A model generated the notes under the pieces. It was not told the DNA's origin. It saw only the letters and a list, made by a program, of their open reading frames with translations, and ran no database searches. A program made the translations under genes and the position numbers. Shown here piece by piece: positions 16,298 to 24,834 of a stretch of 64,000 nt of DNA. How positions within the stretch are numbered: position 1 is the stretch's first letter; every line of letters begins with the position of its first letter. Source of the DNA: RGIG6919 sp045531905 (GTDB lineage Bacteria > Bacillota > Clostridia > Lachnospirales > Lachnospiraceae); the NCBI GenBank assembly GCA_045531905.1, contig JAZSEY010000019.1, forward strand, positions 1 to 64,000, read 5' to 3'.

Positions 16298-17071
16298 ATG
16301 AGCGAAATGGATACGAATCAGACACAATTAAACAAAAAAGGAATAAGTGGTAGTACATTAAAAATCATTGCCATGGTAACAATGCTGATAGACCATATCG
16401 GTGCAGTTGTTTTAGAGGTTGGATATATGCCATACCTATTGCAAAATGGTGAAACTATGCTATATGAACAATGGGCAAATGTAGACACATGGATGCGGTT
16501 GCTTGGTAGAATGGCATTTCCAATTTTTTGCTTTTTGTTAGTGGAGGGATTTCATTATACAAAGAGTGTGCCAAAGTATCTTGGGAGATTGTTGCTATTT
16601 GCATTGATATCAGAGGTGCCATTTGATTTGGCGATATGTAAGACTACATTATCCTTTGCACATCAAAATGTATATTTCACATTGTTTTTTGGTTTGCTGG
16701 CTATAGCATTATATGACCGAGTGAATAGCACAAAATGCAATGATAGCAATATGAAAAGACGGGTTTTATCTGTAATAGCGGTAGTTGGTTGTGGCATATT
16801 AGCAGTGTTGTGTCATACAGATTATGATATGGCAGGAGTTTTGCTCATCGTTGTACTATATATGTTTAGAAATATAGAACCGGTGCGAAACTTTGCGGCA
16901 TCTATCGCAATGCTCGGAGCAGGACTGGTGGAAATAGCAGGCTACATCGCATTTATTCCAATGCATTTTTATAACGGCGAACGAGGACTGAAATTAAAGT
17001 ATATATTTTATGTTTTTTATCCACTGCACTTGTTGTTATTAGTATATATCAGAACAATTATATGTAATTAA
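16298..17071 (+). CDS. TraX-like integral membrane protein
   Basis: 257 residues with about eight membrane segments. The TraX signature LKIIAMVTMLIDHIGAV is at residues 20-37, and RMAFPIFCFLLVEGFHYT follows. TraX acetylates F pilin in enterobacteria, but chromosomal Firmicute members stand alone and probably acetylate another surface polymer; no conjugation genes are present. The stop codon TAA lies inside the left end of palindrome E2. Confidence 0.8.
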   Translation: MSEMDTNQTQLNKKGISGSTLKIIAMVTMLIDHIGAVVLEVGYMPYLLQNGETMLYEQWANVDTWMRLLGRMAFPIFCFLLVEGFHYTKSVPKYLGRLLLFALISEVPFDLAICKTTLSFAHQNVYFTLFFGLLAIALYDRVNSTKCNDSNMKRRVLSVIAVVGCGILAVLCHTDYDMAGVLLIVVLYMFRNIEPVRNFAASIAMLGAGLVEIAGYIAFIPMHFYNGERGLKLKYIFYVFYPLHLLLLVYIRTIICN

Positions 17072-17239
17072 AGTGGAGCACATAAAGAAAATGGGGTTAG
17101 AAGTGATTGAGGCGTGCCTTAAAATGCGTCAGTACTTATGCCGTGTATTCTACGGCATTACGTACTGTTACGCATTTTCGAGAGTGCAAACGTTACGCCG
17201 AAACACTTCTAACCCCGTTACTTTATGTGCTCTAGTTAA
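17068..17239. repeat. Palindromic element E2 between convergent genes
   Basis: An imperfect inverted repeat of about 172 bp bounded by TTAA on both sides, each TTAA including part of a convergent stop codon. Arms share GAGCACATAAAG (12 bp) and GGGGTTAGAAGTG (13 bp). The core (17111-17199) has AAAATGCGT-CAGTAC on the left and GTACTG-TTACGCATTTT on the right, an apical stem GCCGT/ACGGC (17140-17144, 17152-17156), and a right-side branch GAGAGTGCAAACGTTACGCC. The core matches E1 and E4 in the same orientation. Confidence 0.88.
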
Positions 17240-17904
17240 ATACGTAGTAATTGTTCTGATACTACGCGCAATCTCGCCTCAAACTGCGGATAAAAATCTT
17301 CCTGTGTGTTATAAGGCGTCATAAAGAATATTTGCAGGATAAGCATATTTGCTTCTTTTGCGAAATTAGAATCGGAGTCAGAGATGGCTTCGATTTTCTT
17401 TTGCACATCTCTTAAAAAAAAGTGCCAGTCACATATATATTGTTCGTAACGGGCTAAGTCCGGAATCCCCAACCATTTTTTGATTTTTATTTTGGTGCGG
17501 TTTTCTTTGGTACATTCGTGTGTTTGTAGAAAGTACTTGAAACTTCTGTTTTCATAATATCTGCCCAGTGGAAATAGACGGCAAAAGCCAGGTCTTGCGT
17601 CATGTACTTGGCATCGACCGTTAGCATCTAAAAACCCACAACCGTCTCCATTTAATTTGAGGTTCGGGAGAACGATACCATCTACCACATTTAATTCGAT
17701 TTTGTCCTGTAATAGTGTTTCTACGGTGCAGTTTAGTTTCTGCATGAGGTGAAATAAATCCCAAGGGTCTAAAATAATCGTGTCCACCATCACGCGACAA
17801 CAGTGGCTACAACCGATACATCCGCCACAATCAGCCTTTACCATATCGTTGCTGTTATATAATTTTCCATCGGAAATGTCTTCCATACGCACGTTGCGTT
17901 CCAT
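17236..17904 (-). CDS. YkgJ-type Cys-cluster (zinc/iron-chelating) protein
   Basis: 222 residues from the ATG at 17904, which follows GGAGG; longer frames reach 18096 but read into the neighbouring promoter. The defining cysteines are CGGCIGCSHCCRVMVDT near residue 40, GDGCGFLDANGRCQVHDARP and GFCRLFPLGRYYE, typical of the YkgJ/UPF0153 family, which is thought to bind Zn or an Fe-S cluster; the function is not established. No transporter or enzyme sits beside it. The 3' end abuts palindrome E2. Confidence 0.82.
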   Translation of the reverse strand: MERNVRMEDISDGKLYNSNDMVKADCGGCIGCSHCCRVMVDTIILDPWDLFHLMQKLNCTVETLLQDKIELNVVDGIVLPNLKLNGDGCGFLDANGRCQVHDARPGFCRLFPLGRYYENRSFKYFLQTHECTKENRTKIKIKKWLGIPDLARYEQYICDWHFFLRDVQKKIEAISDSDSNFAKEANMLILQIFFMTPYNTQEDFYPQFEARLRVVSEQLLRI

Positions 17905-18017
17905 AGCATATCCTCCACAATCAAATATGTTCCATTGTATCGGTGTAGCAAGATAAAAGCAAGTGGCAAGAAAAGAATTAATTTGGTATACTGTCTGTAT
18001 GTGAAGGAGGGTTTGAT

Positions 18018-18605
18018 ATGACCTTAGAAGAAGTAAGAAAAGGAATTGACAGTGTAGATAATCAGATGAAGGCGTTGTTTCGTCAGAGAATGGCACTGGC
18101 AGATAATGTGGCTACGGTAAAGGCGCAGACTGCAGATTCCATTTTTAAACCAGAGCGTGAAGAATTGATTATTAAGCGTGTGACTGAGGATATGGATGAG
18201 AGTATTGTGAAGGAATACACAGCGTTTATTAAGCGCACCATGGAAGTCAGTAGAAAATATCAGTATAGAAGAACCTTGGAACTTCGTAATTGCTTTCCTT
18301 TTGAAATTACCAGTGATGCATCGGAGGAATCGGCAGCATTTTTGGTATTACCGGAGCATCAGCATTTGAAGTTTAGTTTTAAGTGTATCGATAAGAGCGG
18401 AACCTTTGCTACGGCTCTTACCATGATTGCCGATTACGGTGTAAATGTCACAGATTTACAGGTGGTAAGCGTAGAGACAGAAGAAGGAAAAATGTACGAG
18501 CTTACTGTGGATGTGGAAGCGAATTTACTGGAGAAGGGAATCCAGGCAATGGTGTTCCAGCTTTCAGAAGAGAATAAGGATTTTGCATTGTTGTTAAGCT
18601 ATTAG
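18018..18605 (+). CDS. Chorismate mutase-ACT protein without prephenate dehydratase domain
   Basis: 195 residues. Residues 1-85 form an AroQ-type chorismate mutase (LEEVRKGIDSVDNQMKALFRQRM, later FKPEREELIIKRV, with the usual Arg, Lys and Glu positions), which turns chorismate to prephenate. Residues 115-190 look like an ACT domain (LKFSFKCIDKSGTFATAL, ADYGVNVTDLQVVSVE), the regulatory part of P-proteins. The prephenate dehydratase domain normally lying between is absent. An extended -10 box (TGGTATACT near 17976) and AAGGAGGG precede it. Confidence 0.75.
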   Translation: MTLEEVRKGIDSVDNQMKALFRQRMALADNVATVKAQTADSIFKPEREELIIKRVTEDMDESIVKEYTAFIKRTMEVSRKYQYRRTLELRNCFPFEITSDASEESAAFLVLPEHQHLKFSFKCIDKSGTFATALTMIADYGVNVTDLQVVSVETEEGKMYELTVDVEANLLEKGIQAMVFQLSEENKDFALLLSY

Positions 18606-18634
18606 ATAATTGCTTTTGCGAACGGAGAAAATAG

Positions 18635-19810
18635 ATGTCCATTGGAAGAATACTCATGTTGAAAATTAAATCAGTCTGTTATGATTCCACCTTTCAATTG
18701 GCAGACCTTTACGGAAAGGCATTGGAGCAACTGGGCTACGAGGTAGAGTATTTTTCTACTGCTGAGGAACCCATTACGGAGATGGAGCGATATGTAGGAC
18801 AGCATTTTGATGCGGTGATAGATTTTAATTCGTTGCTTCCGAATTTGGATACCGATGAGGATACGTTGTTTTTGGATGGAATTGATGGCCCTTTTATTGA
18901 CTACATTTTGGACCATCCTTTGTATCATAATAAGCAATTAAAATCGCCGCTGAAGAACTTTCATGTCATTTGTTTGGATTATGACCATGAGGAGTATATC
19001 CGAAAATATTATCCTCACATACAGTCAGTGTCAACCTTGCCGCTGTTTGCGTTACCAGTTGCACAGGCAGATGCGAAAAGGGATATTGACGTTTTATTTA
19101 CCGGAACTTATACACCGGCAAATGATATGTTGCACAAGATAAATAGTTTTGATAAGCCATTTTCAGACGAGATGAAAATGCTCATAGACATTCTGCTGGA
19201 GAATCCTTCGTTGACGCAGGAAGAGGCAGTGTTGAAACTTGCGAAGGACTTAGGTTTTGATGAAGCATCCATTATGATGCGAGATCGATTGTATACGTTC
19301 TTTCTGGTGGACATGTATATTAAGTCTTATTATCGAGAAAAATTGGTGGAATCCGTGTTGCAGGATGGCAGAACACTGACTGTGTATGGTGGGCAGTGGG
19401 AGTTTTATGAATCTCCAAATGCGAAATATCTAGATGTTCACGATATGATACCATTTCACAAAACACCGGAACTGATGCAGCATGCTAACATATGTCTGAA
19501 TATTATGCCTTGGTTCAAAGCCGGTATTCATGACCGTGTATTTACGGCAATGCACGCAGGAGCGGCGATGGTGACTGACACCAGTCAAATGCTGGAAGAG
19601 GAGTTTGTGCACAAGCAGGATATCCTAGTGTATGATTTACAACACATGGAACAGGTTCCAGAGTTGATTGCTTATGGTCTAGAGGATAAGGCTAGATTAC
19701 AGGAGTTGGCAAAGCAAGGTCAGAAGAAAGTGGCAGAACGACATAGTTTGGAAGTGCGGGCAAAACAGCTATCAGATGTGATACAAAATATAAAAACACA
19801 GCAGAATTAA
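18635..19810 (+). CDS. CgeB/YkvP-like glycosyltransferase
   Basis: 391 residues. The C-terminal third has the GT-B-like block LTVYGGQWEFY, PFHKTPELMQHANICLNIMP and DRVFTAMHAGAAMVTDTSQMLEEEF, typical of the Glyco_trans_1_2/CgeB family linked to spore or surface glycosylation. The N-terminal half is the DUF3880-like acceptor domain. No signal peptide is seen, so it works in the cytosol. The start has GGAG at 18624 ahead of the ATG. Its last codons (ThrGlnGlnAsn) are inside the shared terminator hairpin. Confidence 0.8.
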   Translation: MSIGRILMLKIKSVCYDSTFQLADLYGKALEQLGYEVEYFSTAEEPITEMERYVGQHFDAVIDFNSLLPNLDTDEDTLFLDGIDGPFIDYILDHPLYHNKQLKSPLKNFHVICLDYDHEEYIRKYYPHIQSVSTLPLFALPVAQADAKRDIDVLFTGTYTPANDMLHKINSFDKPFSDEMKMLIDILLENPSLTQEEAVLKLAKDLGFDEASIMMRDRLYTFFLVDMYIKSYYREKLVESVLQDGRTLTVYGGQWEFYESPNAKYLDVHDMIPFHKTPELMQHANICLNIMPWFKAGIHDRVFTAMHAGAAMVTDTSQMLEEEFVHKQDILVYDLQHMEQVPELIAYGLEDKARLQELAKQGQKKVAERHSLEVRAKQLSDVIQNIKTQQN

Positions 19811-19826
19811 TTCTCTGCTGTGTTTT
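19793..19826. terminator. Terminator hairpin overlapping two convergent stop codons
   Basis: AAAACACAGCAGA, loop with ATTAATT, and TCTGCTGTGTTTT form a near-perfect stem. The last codons and stop of the glycosyltransferase (ends 19810) and of the AraC gene (ends 19807) both lie within it, so two coding ends overlap by four bases inside one bidirectional terminator. Confidence 0.85.
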
Positions 19827-20694
19827 GCTTTCTATAAGCCTTTGGCGTCATCCCCATAACCTTTTGAAACGTCTCGGTATAATAGCTTCCGCTGTTAAAT
19901 CCGCAGGCAAGGGCGATGTCGGTGATGCTGTCTGTGGTGCCGGTAAGCAGTGGCAGACTGGTACGAATGCGATATGCGGTTAAGTATGTCATCGGTGACT
20001 GTCTTAAATTTGTTTTGAAAAGCTGACAGCATTTGCTCTTACACATCATGCCGGCTTCTGCAATTTCATCTAGAGTGATTTTTTCGCGATAATTCAACTG
20101 TACAAAGGTTATCATATCCTTTAATGCGTCCAGCTTTACAACAGAGGAATTGGTGCGTTCTCTTGTGATAGCATCTTGATATAGCAAATTCCAAAAATCA
20201 AACATGGTGCTTAGCACATTCAGTGGATTTACATTGGATTCTGGTTGCATATCCACAACTATTTTTTGAATCAGCTCCAATGCCTGTTTTTGCCAGCCCT
20301 CTGGCTTTAACAAAATAGCGTCTGCCGCATCACTGTAAATGACAGGGTTGATAAATTGGGTTTCAATCTTTGGATTGATAGCAAGACAGGATGGGTTCAT
20401 AACCAACACTAGGTATTTTGGATCTATGCTACCCTTGGATTCATTAAAATGCAATCGGTTGGCATTTACAAAAATGCCTTCTCCAGGATGCAGTACATAA
20501 GCCTGGTCATTTACATAATAGTTCAAAGTGCCTTCCAACATGTAAATGCATTCGATGTCGCTGTGCCAGTGACAAGGTGCTTTTCCGTTCGCATAAGGAC
20601 TTTGGTCGCCATAGCGAGCCTTGACCGGGAGAGCCGGGATATTATAGTCTAGATTTTCTGATAAATTTTGATTAAGGGCAAGTCCCTGTTCCAT
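19807..20694 (-). CDS. AraC-family regulator with cupin sensor domain
   Basis: 295 residues. An N-terminal cupin fold (APCHWHSDIECIYMLEGTLNYYV, LHPGEGIFVNANRLH) probably binds a small sugar-like ligand, and the C-terminal double HTH reads KITLDEIAEAGMMCKSKCCQLFK and DIALACGFNSGSYYTETFQKVMGMTP. No sugar utilisation operon is adjacent, so targets are unknown. A ribosome binding site AAGGAG precedes the ATG at 20694. Confidence 0.9.
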   Translation of the reverse strand: MEQGLALNQNLSENLDYNIPALPVKARYGDQSPYANGKAPCHWHSDIECIYMLEGTLNYYVNDQAYVLHPGEGIFVNANRLHFNESKGSIDPKYLVLVMNPSCLAINPKIETQFINPVIYSDAADAILLKPEGWQKQALELIQKIVVDMQPESNVNPLNVLSTMFDFWNLLYQDAITRERTNSSVVKLDALKDMITFVQLNYREKITLDEIAEAGMMCKSKCCQLFKTNLRQSPMTYLTAYRIRTSLPLLTGTTDSITDIALACGFNSGSYYTETFQKVMGMTPKAYRKQNTAEN

Positions 20695-20729
20695 CTATTT
20701 CACTCCTTAAAATGGAATATTGTTATAAA

Positions 20730-20758
20730 ATCATACCATTTTGTGATAGAATTGGCAA
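20730..20758 (-). promoter_or_regulatory. Promoter of the AraC-family gene
   Basis: On the minus strand TTGCCA (20753-20758) and TATGAT (20730-20735) are 17 bp apart, about 35 bp ahead of the start codon. Confidence 0.6.
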
Positions 20759-20802
20759 CGATTTCGCATTATTATGATGACAAATAAGATTGCCCCCCAT
20801 AT

Positions 20803-20894
20803 TCGGGTTGTTTCAGATAACTGAAATAGCCCGATTTTTTATGTTGCCTTGCAATTCCGCTCAGGCGCGAAAAAGTCGCAAGCGACTCTTTTTT
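20803..20894 (+). terminator. Two terminator-like hairpins in a divergent intergenic region
   Basis: First hairpin: TCGGG-TTG-TTTCAG, loop ATAA, CTGAAA-TAG-CCCGA then TTTTTT (20803-20840). Second: AAAAAGTCGC, loop AA, GCGACTCTTTTTT (20870-20894). They sit in the 322-bp gap between the divergent araC-like and corA genes. Nothing annotated needs ending there on the plus strand, so a short plus-strand transcript or leader attenuation is possible. I see no other structure in the gap. Confidence 0.6.
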
Positions 20895-21016
20895 AATATA
20901 ACGCAAAAAATACATAGCCAAATTGGGAATAATCGGTTATACTATTAGTAGTTATGCGTACAATTATCCAGCCTTCGGACTGAATAGAATAAAAACAGTA
21001 TGGGAAGGTAAATGCC

Positions 21017-21958
21017 ATGATTAACATTTACAGAACAGATGACAACGTGATAAAAGAATTTCATGAATATGAAGAGGGTACTTGGATCCGTATGACCCAG
21101 CCAACTTTGGAGGAGATTAATGCAGTTGCAGAACGTTTTCAGTTGGACCCGGCGGATGTCAGAGCCGCACTGGATGATGAAGAGAGTGCACGTGTCAGCT
21201 TAGAAGACAATTATACATTGATATTGGTGGATATCCCTCTTTCAGAGGTGCGTAATAATACAGCGGCATATACAACATTTCCGTTAGGCATTATCTTGAC
21301 ACAGGGACATATCATTACGGTATGTGCACAGGAAACCCCGATTCTAAATTATTTTGTGAAGAATACAGTGCGTGATTTTAGCACAAAGAAAAGAATGCGT
21401 TTCTTGTATCAGATTTTGTATCGCTGTTGTATAACCTATCAGATGTACCTTCGTAATATTAACCGTCAGCGTATGCAGATTGAGTCTCGTATCAATGAAG
21501 AGACAAAGGACGTGGATTTGATTTATTTGCACGAGTTAGAATCCAACCTGGTATACTTTGCTACCTCACTGCGAGGCAATGGCGCAGTATTGGAGCGACT
21601 CAATAGATACGAGCGAATTGAACAGTATCCGGAAGACCAGGAGCTTCTGGAGGATGTTCGAGTTGAGAACAAGCAGGCTATCGAGATGACCCAGATTTAC
21701 AGGGATATTATCAATGGTACTAGAGAACTGATGTCGGCGGTGTTGGATAACCGCTTGAATAACACCATGAAGTACTTGGCTTCCATTACCATTGTTATGT
21801 CTATTCCGACTATCATTTCGGGCCTATATGGTATGAATGTAAATGCGGCAGGTATGCCATTTGCCTCTTGGCAATCAGGTTTCTTGATTATCTGTGGTAT
21901 TACACTTTTGGTATGTGGTATTACAGCTTGGATGCTAAGAAAAGCAAAGATGATGTAA
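21017..21958 (+). CDS. corA: CorA-family magnesium/divalent cation channel
   Basis: 313 residues. A long soluble N-terminal domain is followed by two C-terminal membrane helices with the YGMN selectivity motif (ISGLYGMNVNAAGMPF) between them and a basic cytosolic tail, the hallmark of CorA. It forms a pentameric channel for Mg2+, possibly Co2+ or Ni2+. It begins MINIYRTDD, the usual start in Lachnospiraceae-type homologues. The next gene, 56 bp downstream, is a CbiT-like protein, so they may be co-transcribed. Confidence 0.92.
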   Translation: MINIYRTDDNVIKEFHEYEEGTWIRMTQPTLEEINAVAERFQLDPADVRAALDDEESARVSLEDNYTLILVDIPLSEVRNNTAAYTTFPLGIILTQGHIITVCAQETPILNYFVKNTVRDFSTKKRMRFLYQILYRCCITYQMYLRNINRQRMQIESRINEETKDVDLIYLHELESNLVYFATSLRGNGAVLERLNRYERIEQYPEDQELLEDVRVENKQAIEMTQIYRDIINGTRELMSAVLDNRLNNTMKYLASITIVMSIPTIISGLYGMNVNAAGMPFASWQSGFLIICGITLLVCGITAWMLRKAKMM

Positions 21959-22014
21959 ACTGCAGATTGAGGGTCATGCAGTAATATAAATAAATGCTAT
22001 AAGGAGGTTACATC

Positions 22015-22923
22015 ATGGAAAATAGCAAGATTTACGAGACTTCAGAGATTTTAGCATGGGTGGGATACTTCGCGGACAAGATGGAGGTTAGCCCGGAAAA
22101 AATCAAATTTATCAATACTTGTGGCAAGAAGAAAAATGTACTCCCAACCATCGAAACACACAAACGCATTATGATTTTTGCAGATGCGACACGTAAGGAT
22201 TTGTTCTACGAGCTTTGGGAAGCCGGATACGGTGAGCTTGGCGTGTGGATTGGAAAAGGTACTCAGGTAAATGATGACATCAAAGAAACACAGGTTCAGG
22301 CAGTTATGAATTACGAGATTACAGAACCAACTGTTATCTTCATCATCAATGAGCATACAAGAGAAGCTTCTCGTTTTGGTATTAAGAACGAGTTTTTCTC
22401 AAGAGGTTCTGTTCACTATGTAGGACATGAGATTCGTGCAGTGATTATGAGTATGATTGCCTGTGATATTCAGGATACCATTTGTATTGTCAGTGGTGAG
22501 AGTATCGTTATTGAGGCAGCGATTATGGCCAGTGATGGAACCATCATTGCAGTGGAGCCGGATAAGGGTTCTATGAATGCCATGTATGACAATGTTGCAA
22601 AGTTTGGCGTACATAATGTTGAGATTATCGGTGATTTAAAGGAAGAGACATTAGCACCGCTTCCAACACCTAGACTTGCATTTGTGGTAGCCAGCAAGAC
22701 TTTGGAGCAGGATATTTTGAATCTCCAGAAGAAGAATCCGGATATTCAGATTATCGTGTACACATTAGAATTGAATGTGATGGCTGATATGAAGAATATT
22801 TTCGAAAGATGTGGATTAGAGATTACAGAGATGCTTCAGATTAACATTTCAAAGATGAACAAGAATAGTACATTTACAGCACAGCCTGCACCATGGTTAA
22901 TTCGTGGTGAAAAGAATGCGTAA
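22015..22923 (+). CDS. Degenerate CbiE/CbiT-like (precorrin methyltransferase-like) protein
   Basis: 302 residues. The middle resembles the end of CbiE (RKDLFYELWEAGYGELGVWIGKG) and residues from about 135 resemble the CbiT Rossmann domain (GHEIRAVIMSMIACDIQDTICIV, then AAIMASDGTIIAVEPDKGSMNA). The glycine-rich SAM loop normally reading DVGAGTG is replaced by VSGESIV, and the N-terminal half of CbiE is absent. It is not among cobalamin genes. It may bind a tetrapyrrole or SAM without methylating cobalt-precorrin, or be repurposed as a sensor. Strong GGAGG site at 22002-22006. Confidence 0.65.
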   Translation: MENSKIYETSEILAWVGYFADKMEVSPEKIKFINTCGKKKNVLPTIETHKRIMIFADATRKDLFYELWEAGYGELGVWIGKGTQVNDDIKETQVQAVMNYEITEPTVIFIINEHTREASRFGIKNEFFSRGSVHYVGHEIRAVIMSMIACDIQDTICIVSGESIVIEAAIMASDGTIIAVEPDKGSMNAMYDNVAKFGVHNVEIIGDLKEETLAPLPTPRLAFVVASKTLEQDILNLQKKNPDIQIIVYTLELNVMADMKNIFERCGLEITEMLQINISKMNKNSTFTAQPAPWLIRGEKNA

Positions 22924-22955
22924 ATGATTCTATATATATTTAAGGAGGAATAACA

Positions 22956-23339
22956 ATGATAAAACCAAGATTGACAGCAGCAGAACGCACAGTAATGAAA
23001 ATTTTCTGGGATGCAGACGAGGACTTAGTGTTGAAGGATGTATTGGCAGCTGCCAATGATGTTTATGATAGAGGATGGAAGCCTCAGACAGTAACAGCAT
23101 ACCTTTCACACTTGGTAATCAAAGGCTTCATCGAGATGTACAAGGAAGGTCGTAACTTCTACTATACTGTTATCATCGACGAGGCAACCTACAGAAAAGA
23201 GTATGTAGAGAAGGAAGTTGATTTCTGGAATAAGAGCAATCGTTTACAGTACGTTTGCGACATGTTTGACGCTATGGACATCACCGAGGATGAATACAAA
23301 GAGATTCAGAAAAAGTTAAAGGCCATGAAGAAAAAATAA
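22956..23339 (+). CDS. BlaI/MecI-family repressor (second copy)
   Basis: 127 residues. Typical start LTAAERTVMKIFWDADEDLVLKDV, recognition helix region WKPQTVTAYLSHLVIKGFIEMYKEGRNFYY, and a helical C-terminus ending with a lysine-rich tail. It represses as a dimer and is switched off by its partner BlaR1, encoded 28 bp downstream. It is only 32 bp from the CbiT-like gene, with no room for a clear promoter, so it may belong to a corA-to-blaR1 operon. AGGAGG precedes the ATG. Confidence 0.92.
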   Translation: MIKPRLTAAERTVMKIFWDADEDLVLKDVLAAANDVYDRGWKPQTVTAYLSHLVIKGFIEMYKEGRNFYYTVIIDEATYRKEYVEKEVDFWNKSNRLQYVCDMFDAMDITEDEYKEIQKKLKAMKKK

Positions 23340-23367
23340 AGGCTTACTTTGACGTGGGGGATGCGAC

Positions 23368-24822
23368 GTGGTGAACGAACAAATGATATACGACTATCTA
23401 TATAATTTTATATGGTGTGGCACATTAACTATCGTCGCAGCGACCATGTTATATGCGGTATGGAAACTCGTAAGTAAAAAATTGCGAAACCATCCGCATA
23501 TTTCATATTGGTCGTTGAAGATAGTTATTCTACTCATACCTGTAGTAGGTCTTTACTTACTCAATCGTTATTTTCTATTATTACATAATCTGATAATTCC
23601 GTTCCTAAGAGGAACTGTCTACGAATATTCTTTCAGTTATATTTCGCCAGCGATACAGGGAAAAGAATGGCTGGTATACGGTATTGCTATCCTTTGGCTG
23701 GTGGCAACCGTCATTTCTGCAATCGGTCCAATCCGTGAGAAAATCCGTTTAAGATATTTACATCGTTATAGCGAACCATCAAAGGTGTTAAGTCTGCTTT
23801 TGAAACGCATCAAAACAGAATTTGGCGTGAAAAAGCGCATCGAAATCTATGTCAACGAACAGGTTAAGAGTCCGATGGTATTCAGACTGTTTGGATATAA
23901 GATTTGGATTCCGGAGGATACCTGTGCAGAGGAAGACTTGGAGGTCATGATTTTACATGAGTTAAATCATATTGTGCACAAGGATTTGTTATACAAAGAC
24001 TTCTTATGTCTCATGAGCATTTTGTTGCCAATCCCATGGTTGTGGAAAAGCATCAGAACAGACTATAACAATTACAGTGAAACAACCTGTGATATCGCTG
24101 TATGTGAAAGAGTAGTAGATACATATGGATATTTCAATTTAATTCTCAACCTTCTGATGGCGAAAAAGAAGCAGAAGTATCAGTTTCATAATATTTCTGA
24201 ACTGACAAAGAAGGGCAATAATCTGGTGTTCAGAATCGCATGTTTTGAGCGCTATTCAGACAGAGATGTGACGACGGATAAGCCTGTGAAAAGAAGAACT
24301 TTTGCTAAACTTATATTTTTAGGTTGCTTAATTACCGGATTTATTGCTATAATGAACTTTGGCTATGCGAAGGCATTTGATTTCTTCCATCAAGATGTGA
24401 AGGAAGACGTGCCAAATGAGGAGGTGTCTACTGAGGTAGAACTGGATTTGCAAGAGTTAGGCTTGGAAGGCGTGGACTTGAAGAATGCAAAGATGCTGGA
24501 GTGGTTAAATACATCGGATGATGAAGTGTTTTCAATTAAAAATGGAATGCTTAAAGGAAAAGAAATTCATACAAGTGAAATATTTGAAGTGTTACATAAC
24601 GAACAGGCTATGATCATTGGTAATTCCATAAATGCAAATAGTCGATTAATTATATTGCTTATAAAGGATGGCTGTGTTTATAAAAGTCAAACAATCGAAA
24701 GTAATGAGGATATTGTAATAGAGACAAGGCAAGAAGGGAATTATCAAATTATACTATATAATACAGATGATAATAATATAAATTATGATATCGGTTTATT
24801 GATAGGTAAAATAGTAGAGTAA
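23368..24822 (+). CDS. BlaR1-like M56 membrane protease sensor (second copy)
   Basis: 484 residues (GTG start). Four N-terminal membrane segments surround the M56 site HELNH at 197-201 (ILHELNHIVHKD), with TTCDIAVCERV as third-ligand region. A last membrane segment near 315-335 is followed by an extracellular part of about 140 residues with an acidic linker and a beta-rich domain that ends NYQIILYNTDDNNINYDIG. That is far smaller than a penicillin-binding sensor. The same ending pattern is seen in the secreted protein encoded next, which hints at a shared fold. Confidence 0.85.
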   Translation: MVNEQMIYDYLYNFIWCGTLTIVAATMLYAVWKLVSKKLRNHPHISYWSLKIVILLIPVVGLYLLNRYFLLLHNLIIPFLRGTVYEYSFSYISPAIQGKEWLVYGIAILWLVATVISAIGPIREKIRLRYLHRYSEPSKVLSLLLKRIKTEFGVKKRIEIYVNEQVKSPMVFRLFGYKIWIPEDTCAEEDLEVMILHELNHIVHKDLLYKDFLCLMSILLPIPWLWKSIRTDYNNYSETTCDIAVCERVVDTYGYFNLILNLLMAKKKQKYQFHNISELTKKGNNLVFRIACFERYSDRDVTTDKPVKRRTFAKLIFLGCLITGFIAIMNFGYAKAFDFFHQDVKEDVPNEEVSTEVELDLQELGLEGVDLKNAKMLEWLNTSDDEVFSIKNGMLKGKEIHTSEIFEVLHNEQAMIIGNSINANSRLIILLIKDGCVYKSQTIESNEDIVIETRQEGNYQIILYNTDDNNINYDIGLLIGKIVE

Positions 24823-24834
24823 AGGAGTTTTGTT

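Noticed and set aside
16298..17071. Conjugative element implied by the TraX-like gene
   Set aside because: No relaxase, coupling protein or pilus genes are present; free-standing TraX-like proteins are common in Firmicute chromosomes.
22015..22923. Part of a cobalamin biosynthesis cluster
   Set aside because: No other cob/cbi gene in the window, and the SAM-binding loop is not conserved.
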